From: Symbiodinium natans
Lineage: Eukaryota > Sar > Dinophyceae > Suessiales > Symbiodiniaceae
Assembly: GCA_905221605.1 (NCBI GenBank)
Contig: CAJNDS010002165.1
Coordinates: forward strand, 145,001-209,000
Reading direction: 5' to 3'
DNA: 64,000 bases
A program made the position numbers and the translations under genes. Below, piece by piece: positions 52,454 to 63,132 of this stretch; the stretch's first letter is position 1; each line of letters opens with the position of its first letter. The notes beneath the pieces were generated by a model. The model saw only the letters and a program-made list of their open reading frames with translations, did no database searches and was not told the DNA's origin.

Positions 52454-52530
52454 CCAACAAAACTCGCGAACTTGGCAGAGCAGGATCCATGAGAATGAAA
52501 TCTGGACGCCAGCGGACGAAGAAGCGATAC
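52454..52530 (-). CDS. Candidate exon (52.5 kb)
   Basis: Minus: acceptor GGACGAG before G, residues YRFFVRWRPDFILMDPALPS, donor TTGG/GTTTAG from the repeat. Length 77 nt fits phases 1 and 1. A second frame is open too. Confidence 0.42.
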
Positions 52531-53069
52531 CTCGTCCACAGCACTGGGGCACGGCCCTATACAGCCTAAAGGTTTTGGGTCGAGGTTGAGGGGACTACAC
52601 CCTATACACCCTAACATACACCCTGCACGCCTACACACCCTGTACACTCCGATACACCGTTACACCCTACACCCAAATAAACCCTACAAACCTTACACAA
52701 TACTCCCCTTAGAACCATGATGAAAACAATAAGTTTAATATCCTCTTGGGTTGTATATAAACGAAAATAAAAAATTCCCGAGGGGGAGATAGTACACCCC
52801 TGTGAACCCTAAACCCTTTTTGAGCATGTGCGGCCACCCCGAGAGCTTTACGTTTATGGACTCATGGCTTGTGGCTTGAGGTTTAGATATACATTGGGTG
52901 ACCCCTGAAACTTCAGGGTTTAGGGTTTAGGGTTTAGGGTTTAGGGGTTAGGGCGAAACCTTAAACGCGAAAAGGCCACCCTAGGAGGATGGCGCTGGTA
53001 TCGGATTCTCACGGTTTTGAGCCAACTTAGCCACTGGAGACTGCGGGGCCTGGAGGAACCTTACAGCTC

Positions 53070-53175
53070 AGGGTTTAGGGTTTAGGGTTTAGGGTTTAGG
53101 GTTTAGGGTTTAGGGTTTAGGGTTTAGGGTTTAGGGTTTAGGGTTTAGGGTTTAGGGTTTAGGGTAGTTTAGGGT
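53070..53175. repeat. TTTAGGG array
   Basis: Fourteen near-perfect heptamers. Confidence 0.95.
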
Positions 53176-53642
53176 TTAGGGTTTAGGGTTCAGGATTTAG
53201 GGTCTAGGGAGGGCTTCATGGTTGAGGGCGTTTAGGGAGTGGTTTTAGGGTTTCGGGTTTTCTGGTTTAGGGCCCCGGGTCTTGGGGTTTTGGCACCTGT
53301 GTTCCTACCCTAGGTTCCGCATGATCTTCTTGGGGTCTCCACTGTCTCCACTGTTTGAACTTCCCATGGAGGGTTTGGGGTTTAGGGTTTAGGGTTTGAG
53401 GTTTGGGGTTTCGGGTTTAGGGTTTGAGGTTTGAGGCTTAGGGGGTTCAGTGTTGTGAGTGTGTTGAGCACACAGCTTCTGTGCTCCACAGGGGAATCAA
53501 AGGGTGAGATCCGGCCAGAGTGCGGCTAGACCCAAGAACAACCTAGGAGTACGTAAAAGGGTACCTTTTTTCCTTTAAAGGGCCCATAAGGGAACTAAGC
53601 CTGAAAACCACTAACCCCCAAACCCTGAAACCCCAATAAACC

Positions 53643-53774
53643 CTAACAGTCCCTAGAGGCAAGAGGCTTGCGCGACATCTCCTTCTCGTAGCTCTGGATG
53701 TGCTCCGCGCACAAGCCTCTGAGAACCGCGTAGGTTCTTTGTACGGGAGGGTTAGCAGAATCACGTGTCAGACA
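53643..53774 (-). CDS. Terminal exon, 43 codons, product unknown
   Basis: Minus: acceptor CCCATTTCAG, then CLTRDSANPPVQRTYAVLRG, LCAEHIQSYEKEMSRKPLAS, RDC, TAG. Phase 0. The helix-forming, charged tail is convincing coding sequence. CCCTAAA-like repeats lie just downstream. The upstream exon was not identified. Confidence 0.5.
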   Translation of the reverse strand, partial: CLTRDSANPPVQRTYAVLRGLCAEHIQSYEKEMSRKPLASRDC

Positions 53775-54850
53775 CTGAAATGGGTCGCTGTAGGGTGGAG
53801 CGTTTGTGGGTTGTGGACACCGCAAGGCAACACTGAAAAGACACAACTTTGGTCACCCCCCCCCCCGCGCCCCCCCCCCGCCCCCCTATCACGAACAGAA
53901 GAAATCCACAACCTGTCCCCGCCCCAAAGATAATAATCCCTATATTGCACTTACAAGGAAGAATATTTGAAGGTCCTTGGGGGAGTTCTTAAGCGAAGAG
54001 TGGGTTGTAGGGTGTGGCACTACGGCCGAACCCCAAGCCTAACCTAAGCCTTAACCCCGAAACAGTGCCCCTAAACCCTAAACCTTAAACCCTGAACCCT
54101 AAAATCCTAACCCCTAAACACACATGAAGTCAGGCTCCGCGTTGTTTGAGCCGCTTCTCAAAACAGAAACCTAAACCCTGACACGAAACCGGAAACCGCG
54201 AAACCTGAAACTCTGTTTAGGGTTCAGAGTTATAGGGTTTAGGGATTAGGAAAACCGCGAAACCAGAAACCCTAAAACCTCTCGACCCTTGAACCCTATG
54301 AACACTATGAACCCTATGTACCCTGCTAACCCCATGAACCCTATGACTATGAACCCCGTGAACCCCATGAACCCGCCCGAATTGTGCCTCAGCCCTGAAT
54401 TGAACGGCGCTTGGGATACTTTGGATCAAGGGATTAAGACTCGGAGCCCCCAGGTTCTACCCCGAAAGGTTCCCCTTGACACACTGTTAATATGGCCCTT
54501 ATACCTAAACCCTAAACCCTAAAACCTAAACCCTAAATACTCCCTTAAGGATCTTTAAAAGGGGTCCCCAAAACCCAGGGGTACAAGCTTAGGGGTCCGA
54601 GGCAGAGTCCCTTGATGTTTAGCCCTCCGAAAGCAACCAGGCCTTAAGGCTCCAAGGTACAACACTAGGACCCCCCTAAACCCTAAACCCTAAACCCTAA
54701 ACCCTAAACCCTAAACCCTAAACCCTAAACCCTAAACCCTAAACCCTAAAGCCCTAGATTGGAGGCCTTGGTCAGGATCCCAAGGTTCTGGACCCCCAGG
54801 ACCCCAAGAAACTTGGCACGATTCGAAGCTTGCAGCAAGGCATATAGAGT

Positions 54851-54960
54851 TCAAGATTGGTTTATGGTGGTTTCAGTACGAGGCCTGGATGCAATCAGGG
54901 GGCCGATGCGCTCCAGTTGCGCGGAGGCCGGGAAGGACCAGTACTTCTCAACGGTGATGC
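54851..54960 (-). CDS. Terminal exon, 35 codons, product unknown
   Basis: Minus: acceptor TTAAGCAAG before G, residues ITVEKYWSFPASAQLERIGP, LIASRPRTETTINQS, TGA. Starts with a split codon (phase 2). A 111-codon plus frame overlapping it is considered a shadow, though it starts with ATG at 54759. Confidence 0.42.
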
Positions 54961-55165
54961 CTTGCTTAAAGGGTTTACAGGGTTTTGGGTTGCTTGCTTA
55001 TAGGGGGTTTAAGCGCTTGGCAGGGTTTAGGGGTTACTGGTTGAGGGTTTGGCTTTCGGGGTTTTGGGGGCTTATCGGGCTTCGGGAAACTTAACTTTGC
55101 GTTGAAGACTTATACATTCTACACCCGGCTAGTCGAACATCTAAGCATCTGCCTGCCTTTGGCAG

Positions 55166-55278
55166 GCAGATTCATGAGTCAGAGCCGGCCATTGGCTACG
55201 CCATCTTCCTCATAATCTTGGAAATCTCAACAATTTGTGGGCCACTACTGGCCGAACGTTGGAGAGGTGCCTCTGAAG
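55166..55278 (+). CDS. Candidate exon with a membrane segment
   Basis: Plus: acceptor TTTGGCAG before G, residues ESEPAIGYAIFLIILEISTI, CGPLLAERWRGASE, donor GAAG/GTGTTAG. One probable transmembrane helix. Phases 1 and 1. Transporter-like but no family assigned. Confidence 0.45.
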
Positions 55279-55768
55279 GTGTTAGATGGTGGGCAACAAC
55301 TCAACACCACCCTAAACCCTAAACCCTTCCAGGTAAACATTGCGTGCAAGGATTCTGGTAATGAAGCCCTGAAACGGGTATATCCCCAAATAGGGATACC
55401 CCTCTTATACCCCAAATAGAAAGAATCCCTTTAAAGGGACCAAAAAGGGTACCCCAAATTTCGGACCCCCCCCAAGACATCAGTTATAAGGAGGGGTTAG
55501 GGTTTAAGGTTTTAGTGCAGTGCTGTAGGGAGTACAAGCGGTTCAGCTGAGCGTCTTGTTTTCTGATACTTCTCTGCGCAGACGAAGACGTCTAATCGCC
55601 AGGTCCTATCTTGAAAGTCGAGGAGCGGATTTTGGCGGGGCGTGGTCTAATTCCCGGGTTCTTTTGGCTTAGGTTAGCCAAAAGCCGCCAGGCACCATGA
55701 TGGCACCATGATGGTCTGGATAACTGACCATAAAGGCACCCTAAACCCTAAACCCTAAACCCTAAACC

Positions 55769-55810
55769 CCAAACCCCAAACCCCAAACCCCAAACCCCAA
55801 ACCCCAAACC
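55769..55810. repeat. CCCCAAA (TTTGGGG) variant run
   Basis: Six homogeneous CCCCAAA units bordered by standard CCCTAAA; a 17-nt TG microsatellite follows at 55824. Confidence 0.9.
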
Positions 55811-55886
55811 CTAAACCGGAGGTGTGTGTGTGTGTGTGTGTGTGCGGATGGCTCCCCCAGGATTCGAGTAGCAAGCGCCCTCTTTT

Positions 55887-55983
55887 TGGGGATGTTCCCC
55901 CTTATACTAACAGTCCTTAATAGGGAGTATAACGCCCCCTAAAAGACTCCCTATCAAGGTTAGTTTCAGGGGAAACATCCCAA
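55887..55983. mobile_element. Hairpin element, family A
   Basis: TTGGGGATGTTCCCCCTTAT, ACTAACAGTCCTTAATAGGG left; CTCCCTATCAAGGTTAG and GGGGAAACATCCCAA right. 97 bp. Confidence 0.8.
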
Positions 55984-56156
55984 GCCCCTTTCAAGTGAAT
56001 GTCAGTCGCAGTTTTGCTTCGAGCACCCTCAACCCGAAGAACCCTTGGGAGCCCAGTAGCCATACTATGATTAGGTCACCCTTTTTTGGGTTGGTTGCTT
56101 TATAAAGGAACCTTTGAACCCCAAAAAGGGAAGGAGGGTATCACTGGGCTGCCAAG

Positions 56157-56263
56157 ACCCTAAACCCTAAACCCTAAACCCTAAACCCTAAACCCTAAAC
56201 CCTAAACCCTAAACCCTAAACCCTAAACCCTAAACCCTAAACCCTAAACCCTAAACCCTAAAC
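56157..56263. repeat. CCCTAAA array
   Basis: Fifteen consecutive units ending at the putative donor of the next island. Confidence 0.95.
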
Positions 56264-56313
56264 CCAGTCCTGATGTTGCGCCAGGGCTTGATCAGGAACT
56301 TCTCCAGGGACGC
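56264..56313 (-). CDS. Candidate exon (56.3 kb)
   Basis: Minus: acceptor CGGGGCAG before G, residues ASLEKFLIKPWRNIRT, donor GG/GTTTAGG. An upstream acceptor (GGCCAAG/G) gives another open frame whose phase matches the 57.0-kb exon. Confidence 0.4.
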
Positions 56314-56617
56314 CTGCCCCGAAAAACCTTGGCCGGGCTCGGCTGTGCTGTCTCCTCCCCCAAAAGCCCTCAATCCTAAATCCTTAAGGGTTTAGGGTTT
56401 AGGGTTTAGGGTTTAGGGTTTAGGGTTTAGGGTAAATCCTAATCCCTAAACCCTGAGTTCCTTATAAGCCTGACCTCTCCCTCCTGGGTTCTCCTACACA
56501 CCCTAAACCCTGGCAATGAAAGGGGCGGCACCCTCTTGGTTTCTCAATGGGAACCGAACTCCGAAAACAAGCCCCAGGAACCGCATGGGGATGACGGGGC
56601 ATCCTAGCCTAGAAAAT

Positions 56618-56648
<31 letters not shown>

Positions 56649-56958
56649 AGGGGCTGATGCTGTGGTGCCGGATTCAGGATTTGGGGTTTGGGATTGGGTG
56701 GGGTGGCTTTTGAGTTTGTTGTGCTTGCCTTTCCTACTTTTTGGAAGGTGGAGGGTCGTTGTCCTGACGGCGAGACCTCTAATCACTCTAATCCCTCTAT
56801 ACCTTAGCAAGAAACACCCTATCTCCTCCAGATTCTTTTGAAGTCCTCCAACCCCAAACCCTGAGCCCCAAAACCCTTAACCCTAAGACCCAAGGCCTCC
56901 CCCAACCAACCCTGAACCTAAACCCTAAACCCTAAACCCCAAACCCCAAACCCTAAAC

Positions 56959-57040
56959 CCCACTGCACTGGAGCCCCGGCCTCGTAGCTGCCCCACGATC
57001 ATCAGCGCTATCGCCGGCGAGTCTGCTGCCGACGTGGTGC
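56959..57040 (-). CDS. Candidate exon (57.0 kb)
   Basis: Minus: acceptor TGGTCCAG before G, residues TTSAADSPAIALMIVGQLRG, RGSSAV, donor GTGGG/GTTTAGG. CCCTAAA left, TTTAGGG right. Confidence 0.42.
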
Positions 57041-57299
57041 CTGGACCAAACAGGTGGTTTAGGGTTTCGGGTTTAGGGTTTGGGGTTTAAGGTTTAGGGT
57101 TTAGGGCTCAGGGTTCAGGTTGTGGGGTGTATTAGGGCTATTTCAACCCCCCCCCACCCCCCCGTAAAAGCTCAAGACACCGTTGAAGCTTCTCGAACTC
57201 TAAGCCCTCGGCCTTCTGTGGCCCACGTTCATGCTCTTTTGCGTATGTGATGCTTGAGAGGCATCATGATCACGATACTTCTGAACATTCCTCTCATAA

Positions 57300-57960
<661 letters not shown>

Positions 57961-58004
57961 CACATTAGTGTGTATTTGTACATGAGCATTCTTTGTCGCT
58001 TCAG

Positions 58005-58113
58005 CCCTGAGCCTCCATGCGCCACTGCCGTGGTCGTGTTTGACCATGGCCCGGTGGTGGAGGACAGCTGGGGCCGAGTTGTGGGCTTCAAGGAGACCAC
58101 TGCTGTGCTTTGA
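58005..58113 (+). CDS. Terminal exon, 35 codons, product unknown
   Basis: Plus: canonical acceptor TTCTTTGTCGCTTCAG only 44 nt after the microsatellite; residues [37 protein letters not shown]. The microsatellite would be the body of the last intron. TTTAGGG copies follow the stop. No family recognised. Confidence 0.5.
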
Positions 58114-58706
58114 ACCTGGGTTTAGGGTTTAGGGTTTAGGGCTTAGGGCTTAGGGTTTAGGGTTTACGGCTAAGGTTCAGGGTTTAGGGTTGAGGGTTAG
58201 GGCTTGGGGTTGAGAGCCCGAAGGGTCCATGCACCTATACAGTATATACTTGGACCCTAGAGCTACTATACAGGAACCCCTATATGGCCATAGTCACTTT
58301 CAGAAACTCAAAAATATGGCCCCCCCTAAGACTCCTAAAAGAGCTTCAAAGAATCTGCGCAAGCCCAGTCGTACAACCTTAGGGGGTCCAAGGGTGGAAA
58401 CGTCTCTAGCGAATCCTGAAACTTGAGGGCCCCGAACAACCGCAAAGCCCGTGTAGAACCCCCCGCCCCCATACGCACAGCAAAAACATGGCGAGCCGAG
58501 GCCAAAAAAGGTTTAGGGTTTCGGGTTTAGGGATTTGGTTGCAGAAGGCGAGCGATGCCTTGATTATGAAGCTTTTAAGCTCACAGCGTTGGAGCCTTAA
58601 ACCCTTTGGGAATATGCTCAAAAATACGGAACCCTCAAGCCCAGCCAACAAACCAACAAACCCCGAAACCGCCAAGCTGAAACCCGAAACTCTGCTGCTT
58701 GGGAAA

Positions 58707-58862
58707 CCCTAAGGCCCTAAAGGCCTAAAGCCCTAAAGCCCCAAAGCCCTAAAGCCCTAAAGCCCTAAAGCCCTAAAGCCCTAGAGCCCTGAAGCCCTAA
58801 AGCCCTAAAGCCCTAAAGCCCTAAAGCCCTAAAGCCCTAAGAGCCCTAGAGCCCTAAAGCCC
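58707..58862. repeat. AAAGCCCT octamer variant array
   Basis: About 18 copies of CCCTAAAG, eight bases per unit, then standard CCCTAAA units from 58870. Confidence 0.95.
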
Positions 58863-58947
58863 TAAACCCTGAAACCTAAACCCTAAACCCTAAACCCTAA
58901 ACCCTAAACCCTAAACCCTAAACCCTAAACCCTCTCTTCCATCCAAG

Positions 58948-59032
58948 AAGCAGTGGTTGAAGGCTGCACGGAGACGCCCGCGGGCGTGCGCGAAAGCTCC
59001 GCGTGGGCAGGATCCTCGTCTCTACAACACAA
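58948..59032 (+). CDS. Candidate exon (59.0 kb), basic
   Basis: Plus: acceptor CTCTCTTCCATCCAAG, residues KQWLKAARRRPRACAKAPRG, QDPRLYNT, donor A/GTAGGGTTTAGGG. Pyrimidine tract is good. Phase 0 and 1. Possibly a nuclear-localisation-like basic stretch. Confidence 0.48.
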
Positions 59033-59362
59033 GTAGGGTTTAGGGTTTAGGGTTTAGGGTTTAGGGTTAGGGTGGTACAGTACCTTCTTGCGGTCCTTAT
59101 CATAAGGGGACCCTACTATTTGGGGGTCTAGATTCTGGGTCCCTAATTGCCCTGCGCCCTAAACACTACAAGCCCTAAAGCAAGTAGTGAGTTTTAAGGG
59201 AAGGGGTCGAGTTTTGAGGGATCGTAGACGAATGAAGCAGAATGTCGACCAGCGGTTGTCGAGAAGTGCAGGTACGTAAGAGGCTTCCCTAATCTAGAGC
59301 CCCACAACCCCCAAAACCCAAAACCCCAAAACCCCAAACCCTAAACCCTAAACCCTAAGCAG

Positions 59363-59454
59363 CCCAACAATGCCCAAGGTGCGAACGTGCCATTTGAGCC
59401 GCGGTCCTCACATGGGCGCAAAATTACAAAACAGCCCAAAACCAAGGCTGAAGG
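59363..59454 (+). CDS. Candidate exon (59.4 kb)
   Basis: Plus: acceptor CCCTAAGCAG, frame NNAQGANVPFEPRSSHGRKI, donor GAAGG/GTTTAGGG. A second frame (MPKVRTCHLSRGPHMGAKLQ) is also open, so frame is unresolved while strand and borders look good. Confidence 0.4.
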
Positions 59455-59592
59455 GTTTAGGGTTTAGGGTTTAGGGTTTTGGGTTTACAGGGTTTGTGGT
59501 CCCTCCCTTCGGGGAAGGTTTCGAAGAAAAAGGCACCCAAAAGCCTAAACCCTGAACCGCAAAGAGTGGTCCCCAAATAGCCCCTGCTTCTT

Positions 59593-59703
59593 TACCCAAA
59601 GGATCCATGTACCAATCTGGTAGATACTTGGGCCCTAAAGCTACTGTATAGGAACTCCTTTAAGGCCTAAGTATGTACTTTATAGGTACATGGATCCTTA
59701 GGG
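59593..59703. mobile_element. Hairpin element, family C (GGATCCATGTACC ends)
   Basis: CCCAAAGGATCCATGTACC left and GGTACATGGATCCTTAGGG right are inverted copies; inner TACTTGGGCCCTAAAG and TTTAAGGCCTAAGTA pair. 111 bp. Confidence 0.85.
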
Positions 59704-59846
59704 TTAGGATCTTTGGAGGTTGGTGGAGCCTCGGACTTTCAAAGCCTTCGGGTTTTCAAAGGGCTTCAAGCATTTTCAAGGGCATAAACCCCGAACCTTG
59801 TGCAGCAAAGGGGTGGGGTCGGGGGGGTTTAGGGAAATCTCAGCGG

Positions 59847-59963
59847 ACCAGGTCCTGTGCACTGCTTCAAGGGTGCAATGGACTTACTTTGTCATAGCTG
59901 ACGCTCTTCAGAAAAGCCACTGCTGCTGGCCCTGTGCCTCGTGGCACAGGTTACCCCCAATTT
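59847..59963 (+). CDS. Candidate terminal exon (59.9 kb)
   Basis: Plus: acceptor GCGGACCAG before G, residues VLCTASRVQWTYFVIADALQ, KSHCCWPCASWHRLPPI, stop TAG inside TTTAGGG. Cys-rich; no family. Confidence 0.35.
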
Positions 59964-60609
59964 AGGGTTTGGGGCTTAGGGATACCCCCAATGACAGCTA
60001 GGTACTAAGCTCTGTGAACGCCATGCGAAACCCTATACCCTGTAAACCCCAGCGTACAAGCAAAGCATCGTGTTCCACAAAAGATGCTCCATCTAGGGTT
60101 AGGGTGAAGCGCGTAGCGGCTAAGGAACCCTAAACCCTCAACCCTCAACCCTAAACCCTCAACCCTCAACCCACCTTTGGTTGAGGGTGCCCTCCGCTCT
60201 TCGCGGGGGGTCCTCCTGCACATCGTTGGTGCCACGGGGTCTGGATTCCTTGGCGAGGTCAGTGGTTTGGGGTGTAGGAATTCCGGCCCGAAACCCTAAA
60301 CCCGAAGCCCGAAACCCTAAACCCGAAACCCGAAGCCCTTAACCCTTTAACCCTGAACCCTAACCCTAAACCTTAAACCCTAAACCCGAAACCCGAAACC
60401 CAAAGCCTAAAAGGGCTTTGGGGCTTCACCTGAATCACCCAGGTAGCTCGTTAAGGGAGAGGCGACTTATAAACCCTACGCCCGAAAGGGCCCCACCCTC
60501 CCTCTTTGTGGAACGACCCTGTGTCGATCCCGGGCACCCTAAACCCTAAACCCTAAACCCTGAACCTTAAACCCTAAACTCTAAACCCTAAACCCTAATC
60601 ACTACGAAC

Positions 60610-60693
60610 CCAACGCCGAGGGTCGTAGAGAGACACGCCCGAGAAGAGGATCAGGCCGCCCACAAGGAAAAGGCAAAGGGACAGCCTGGACAT
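60610..60693 (-). CDS. First coding exon with signal-like N-terminus
   Basis: Minus: ATG at 60693 followed by a basic residue and a hydrophobic run (MSRLSLCLFLVGGLILFSGV, SLYDPRRW), donor TGG/GTTCGTAG. Exactly 28 codons. A signal peptide or signal anchor is the obvious reading. The upstream region is an ATT-rich microsatellite-like sequence. The next exon would lie left of 60605 beyond CCCTAAA repeats; a 26-nt candidate exists at about 60499-60524. Confidence 0.48.
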
Positions 60694-60699
60694 AACAGC

Positions 60700-60950
60700 G
60701 TAAAATGATGATGATCTTGTTATTACTGTTATTATTAGTATTCTTATTTGTATTTTTATTGCTATTATTCGTAGTATTTCAGTAACAATATTCTTATGAA
60801 TATTGTTATTGGTATTGTTATTGCTAGTTGTGTTGTGTTACTACTGTTATCATGGTTAGTATTATTGTTATTAAGAACAGTATAATGATGTAATTACACC
60901 ATAAAATAGTACGATAATTCTACAACAATATAGTACGAGTCCTGAACGGG
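60700..60950. repeat. TTATTG / ATT-rich low-complexity tract
   Basis: Imperfect ATT and GTTATT repeats, AT-rich, no coding content. Confidence 0.8.
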
Positions 60951-61302
60951 AATTCGGGTGCTTACACAAACGCACATCAGCCAGCTCTGTCGGCTCTGCA
61001 CTCAGCACCCTAAACCCTAAACCCTAAACCCTAAACCCTAAACCTTAAACCCTAAACCCCGAACTTTGAAGACCTCAAGGTTCTCATGTTCCTTCAGCAA
61101 AAACACGAAGCCCTGAGCCGGAAAAGCCTAAAGAATATGAACCCCCCCCCCCCCCACCCAGCCGAACTCTCCCTGAGACCTAACTGAACCTTAAAACCTG
61201 AGCAATAAACACGTTTAGGATTTAGGGTTTAGGGTTTAGGCTGGGGGGTTTAGGGTTTAGGGTTTAGGGTTATGGGTTTAGGGTTTAGGGCTTAGGGCTT
61301 AG

Positions 61303-61916
61303 GCTCATTGAACAAAAGACACAACTTGCCAAGAACCGCCCCGAGGAACGGCAGCGCGCCGCAGCCGACCATGTAAGCGGCGCATGAGGAAGGCTCGGCT
61401 TTTAGGGTGTCGGGTTCAGGGCTTAGGGCGGGGGGTTTAGGGTTTAGGGCTTAGGGTTTAGGGTTTAGGGTGTAGCGTGTAGGGTTTAGGGTTTAGGGTT
61501 TAGGGGATTTGTTTCAGCCGTTTGGAAGATCTGGCTGGAGGCTGATGCGGTCCTTGGGGGCTTGTGAGGTTTAAAGCTTGCGCCTTATTATAGGGCTCAT
61601 CAGGGCCTAGCTGCGGATGGCTAAACCCTAAACCCTAAACTCTAGATCCTAGACCCTTAACCCTTTTTCGGTTCAGGCTGAAGGGTTCGAGGCCGTTGGC
61701 ACAGTTAAAGCTCTAGCAATTGCTGAACTTGGCTGTGGTTTGTGGTTTGGGGTTTGGGGTTTAGGGTTTTGGCTTTGGGCTTAGGTTTAGGGATTGGGGC
61801 TTGGGGTTTAGGGATAGGGTTTAGGGTTTAGGGGGTTTGGGTTTAGGGTTTTAGGGTTGCAGGAACAAGCGGCGACATTCTACGGCTTGCACTTGCCGAG
61901 GCCCGATTTACCCTAA
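61303..61916 (+). CDS. Three-exon 3' part of a gene, product unknown
   Basis: Exon 61303-61372: the repeat word GGCTTAG is the acceptor before G; residues LIEQKTQLAKNRPEERQRAA, ADH; canonical donor GTAAGC. Exon 61518-61568: acceptor GATTTGTTTCAG; PFGRSGWRLMRSLGACE; donor GTTTAAAG. Exon 61863-61916: acceptor GGTTGCAG before G; EQAATFYGLHLPRPDLP and TAA, the stop being the TAA of the following CCCTAAACCC. All phases agree (0/0, 0/0). The 145- and 294-nt introns contain TTTAGGG copies. No family recognised. Confidence 0.52.
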
Positions 61917-61953
61917 ACCCTAAACCGCAAACGCTAAACCCTAAACCCTAAAC

Positions 61954-62055
61954 CTGTGATGTATTTCGGGATTCGGACCTGCTGAAGCCACATGTCACGC
62001 AAGCACCAAAACGAAACTCCGAAAAACTCTCAATTAAGCCCGCGAGACTGAACTG
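61954..62055 (-). CDS. Candidate exon (62.0 kb), 34 codons
   Basis: Minus: acceptor TTTATGCAG, residues QFSLAGLIESFSEFRFGACV, TCGFSRSESRNTSQ, donor CAG/GTTTAGGG. Neighbouring genes run on the plus strand and a plus frame is open here too, so strand is uncertain. Confidence 0.35.
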
Positions 62056-62198
62056 CTGCATAAACCCTAAACCCTAAACCCTAAACCCTAAACCCTAAAC
62101 CCTAAACCCTAGACCCCCGAAACCTGAAACCCTACACCTCAAACCCCTTCAACCCTAAACCCTACTGACCCTAGCACGCACCACAGTGGGGTTGTTCC

Positions 62199-62316
62199 AT
62201 CGAACTCAAAGTCTAAGTGTACGTGTATTCATATATAGGATAACTACACGTAGTAGCCTTGGGACCCCTTTAAGGCCCCACAGGGTACACTGTGCAAGCA
62301 CATGGACCCTTTAGGA
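62199..62316. mobile_element. Hairpin element, family C, decayed
   Basis: CTAAGTGTACGTGTATTC, TTTAAGGCCCCACAGGG and AAGCACATGGACCCTTTAGG match the family's end and centre words; the left end is eroded. It ends 12 nt before the acceptor at 62328. Confidence 0.55.
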
Positions 62317-62328
62317 GTTTCTGCTGAG

Positions 62329-62896
62329 AACGCCGAGCAGTCCGTCGGGAGCGTCTTCCTTGCGCTGCTCATAGGAGCCACATCCAGTCGCGCCATGCCT
62401 CGTGGACTACATGATTCCCAAAAGAGCTGTCTACTTCAAAAGGGTTTCTGAATCCCTAAGGGTCCATGTACCTCATTATTGAATACTTGGGCCCCAAAGT
62501 TCCTACATGGGATGTACGTTAAGGCCCAAGTAATTCCCTATTTAGCTACATGGACCCTTGGTGAATTTTGAAAGATGGTCAAATTAGGGTTCAAGGAGTC
62601 TCCTGGCGCCTCACGTCCAAGGCATGCTCAAGGAGATCGAAAACGAAGTTTAGGTTTAGGGTTTAGGGTTTAGGGTTCAGGGTTCAGGGTTCAGGGTTTA
62701 GGGTTTAGGGTTTAGGGTTTAGGGTTTAGGGTTTAGGGTTTAAGTTTAAGGTTTAGGGTTTAGGGTTTAGGGTTAAACCAACTCTTGCCCTCTTAAGTAC
62801 CACATGCGAAATACCTGTGGGAGGAGGAGTCGACATGGCAATGCATCGCATGGCAGCAGCAAAGAGAACCTTTCAACAAAAACAATAAATAAATAA
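62329..62896 (+). CDS. Three-exon 3' part of a gene with repeat-filled introns
   Basis: Exon 62329-62443 (acceptor TCTGCTGAG; 38 codons, NAEQSVGSVFLALLIGATSS, then RAMPRGLHDSQKSCLLQK; donor G/GTTTCTG). Exon 62623-62648 (acceptor CACGTCCAAG before G; MLKEIENE; donor GAA/GTTTAGG). Exon 62798-62896 (acceptor CTCTTGCCCTCTTAAG; YHMRNTCGRRSRHGNASHGS, SKENLSTKTINK, TAA). Phases 1/2 and 0/0 agree. Intron 1 (179 nt) holds a family C hairpin; intron 2 (149 nt) is mostly TTTAGGG units, and its donor is the first unit. The exon 1 hydrophobic run suggests a membrane or signal segment. The 5' end is unknown; no family recognised. Confidence 0.6.
62454..62561. mobile_element. Hairpin element, family C, intronic
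   Basis: CCCTAAGGGTCCATGTACC left, GCTACATGGACCCTTGG right; inner ATACTTGGGCCCCAAAG and TTAAGGCCCAAGTA pair. It fills most of a 179-nt intron. Confidence 0.8.
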
Positions 62897-63014
62897 ATAG
62901 AAAAAATAGGTAAATAAAGAAATAAATGTATTATATATATATATATCGAGCTTGCAACCCTGCATAGTGTTTATCCGTATAGCCTAAACCAAAAAACCCT
63001 AGGCTCAAAAACGC

Positions 63015-63132
63015 CTTCAAGTGAGTGGCTGTCAAAATTTATGATCCTTTTTGGGGTACCCTAAATAGTAGGCGCCGTACTATAATAGAGATCCAAAAAG
63101 GGACCATAATTTTGACAATCACTCAAGTGAGG
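63015..63132. mobile_element. Hairpin element, family E (CTTCAAGTGAGTG ends)
   Basis: CTTCAAGTGAGTGGCTGTCA, AAATTTATGATCC left and GGACCATAATTTTGACAA, TCACTCAAGTGAGG right are inverted copies; the centre pairs GGTACCCTAAATAGTA with TACTATAATAG partly. 118 bp. Its last bases form the acceptor of the exon at 63132. Confidence 0.8.
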
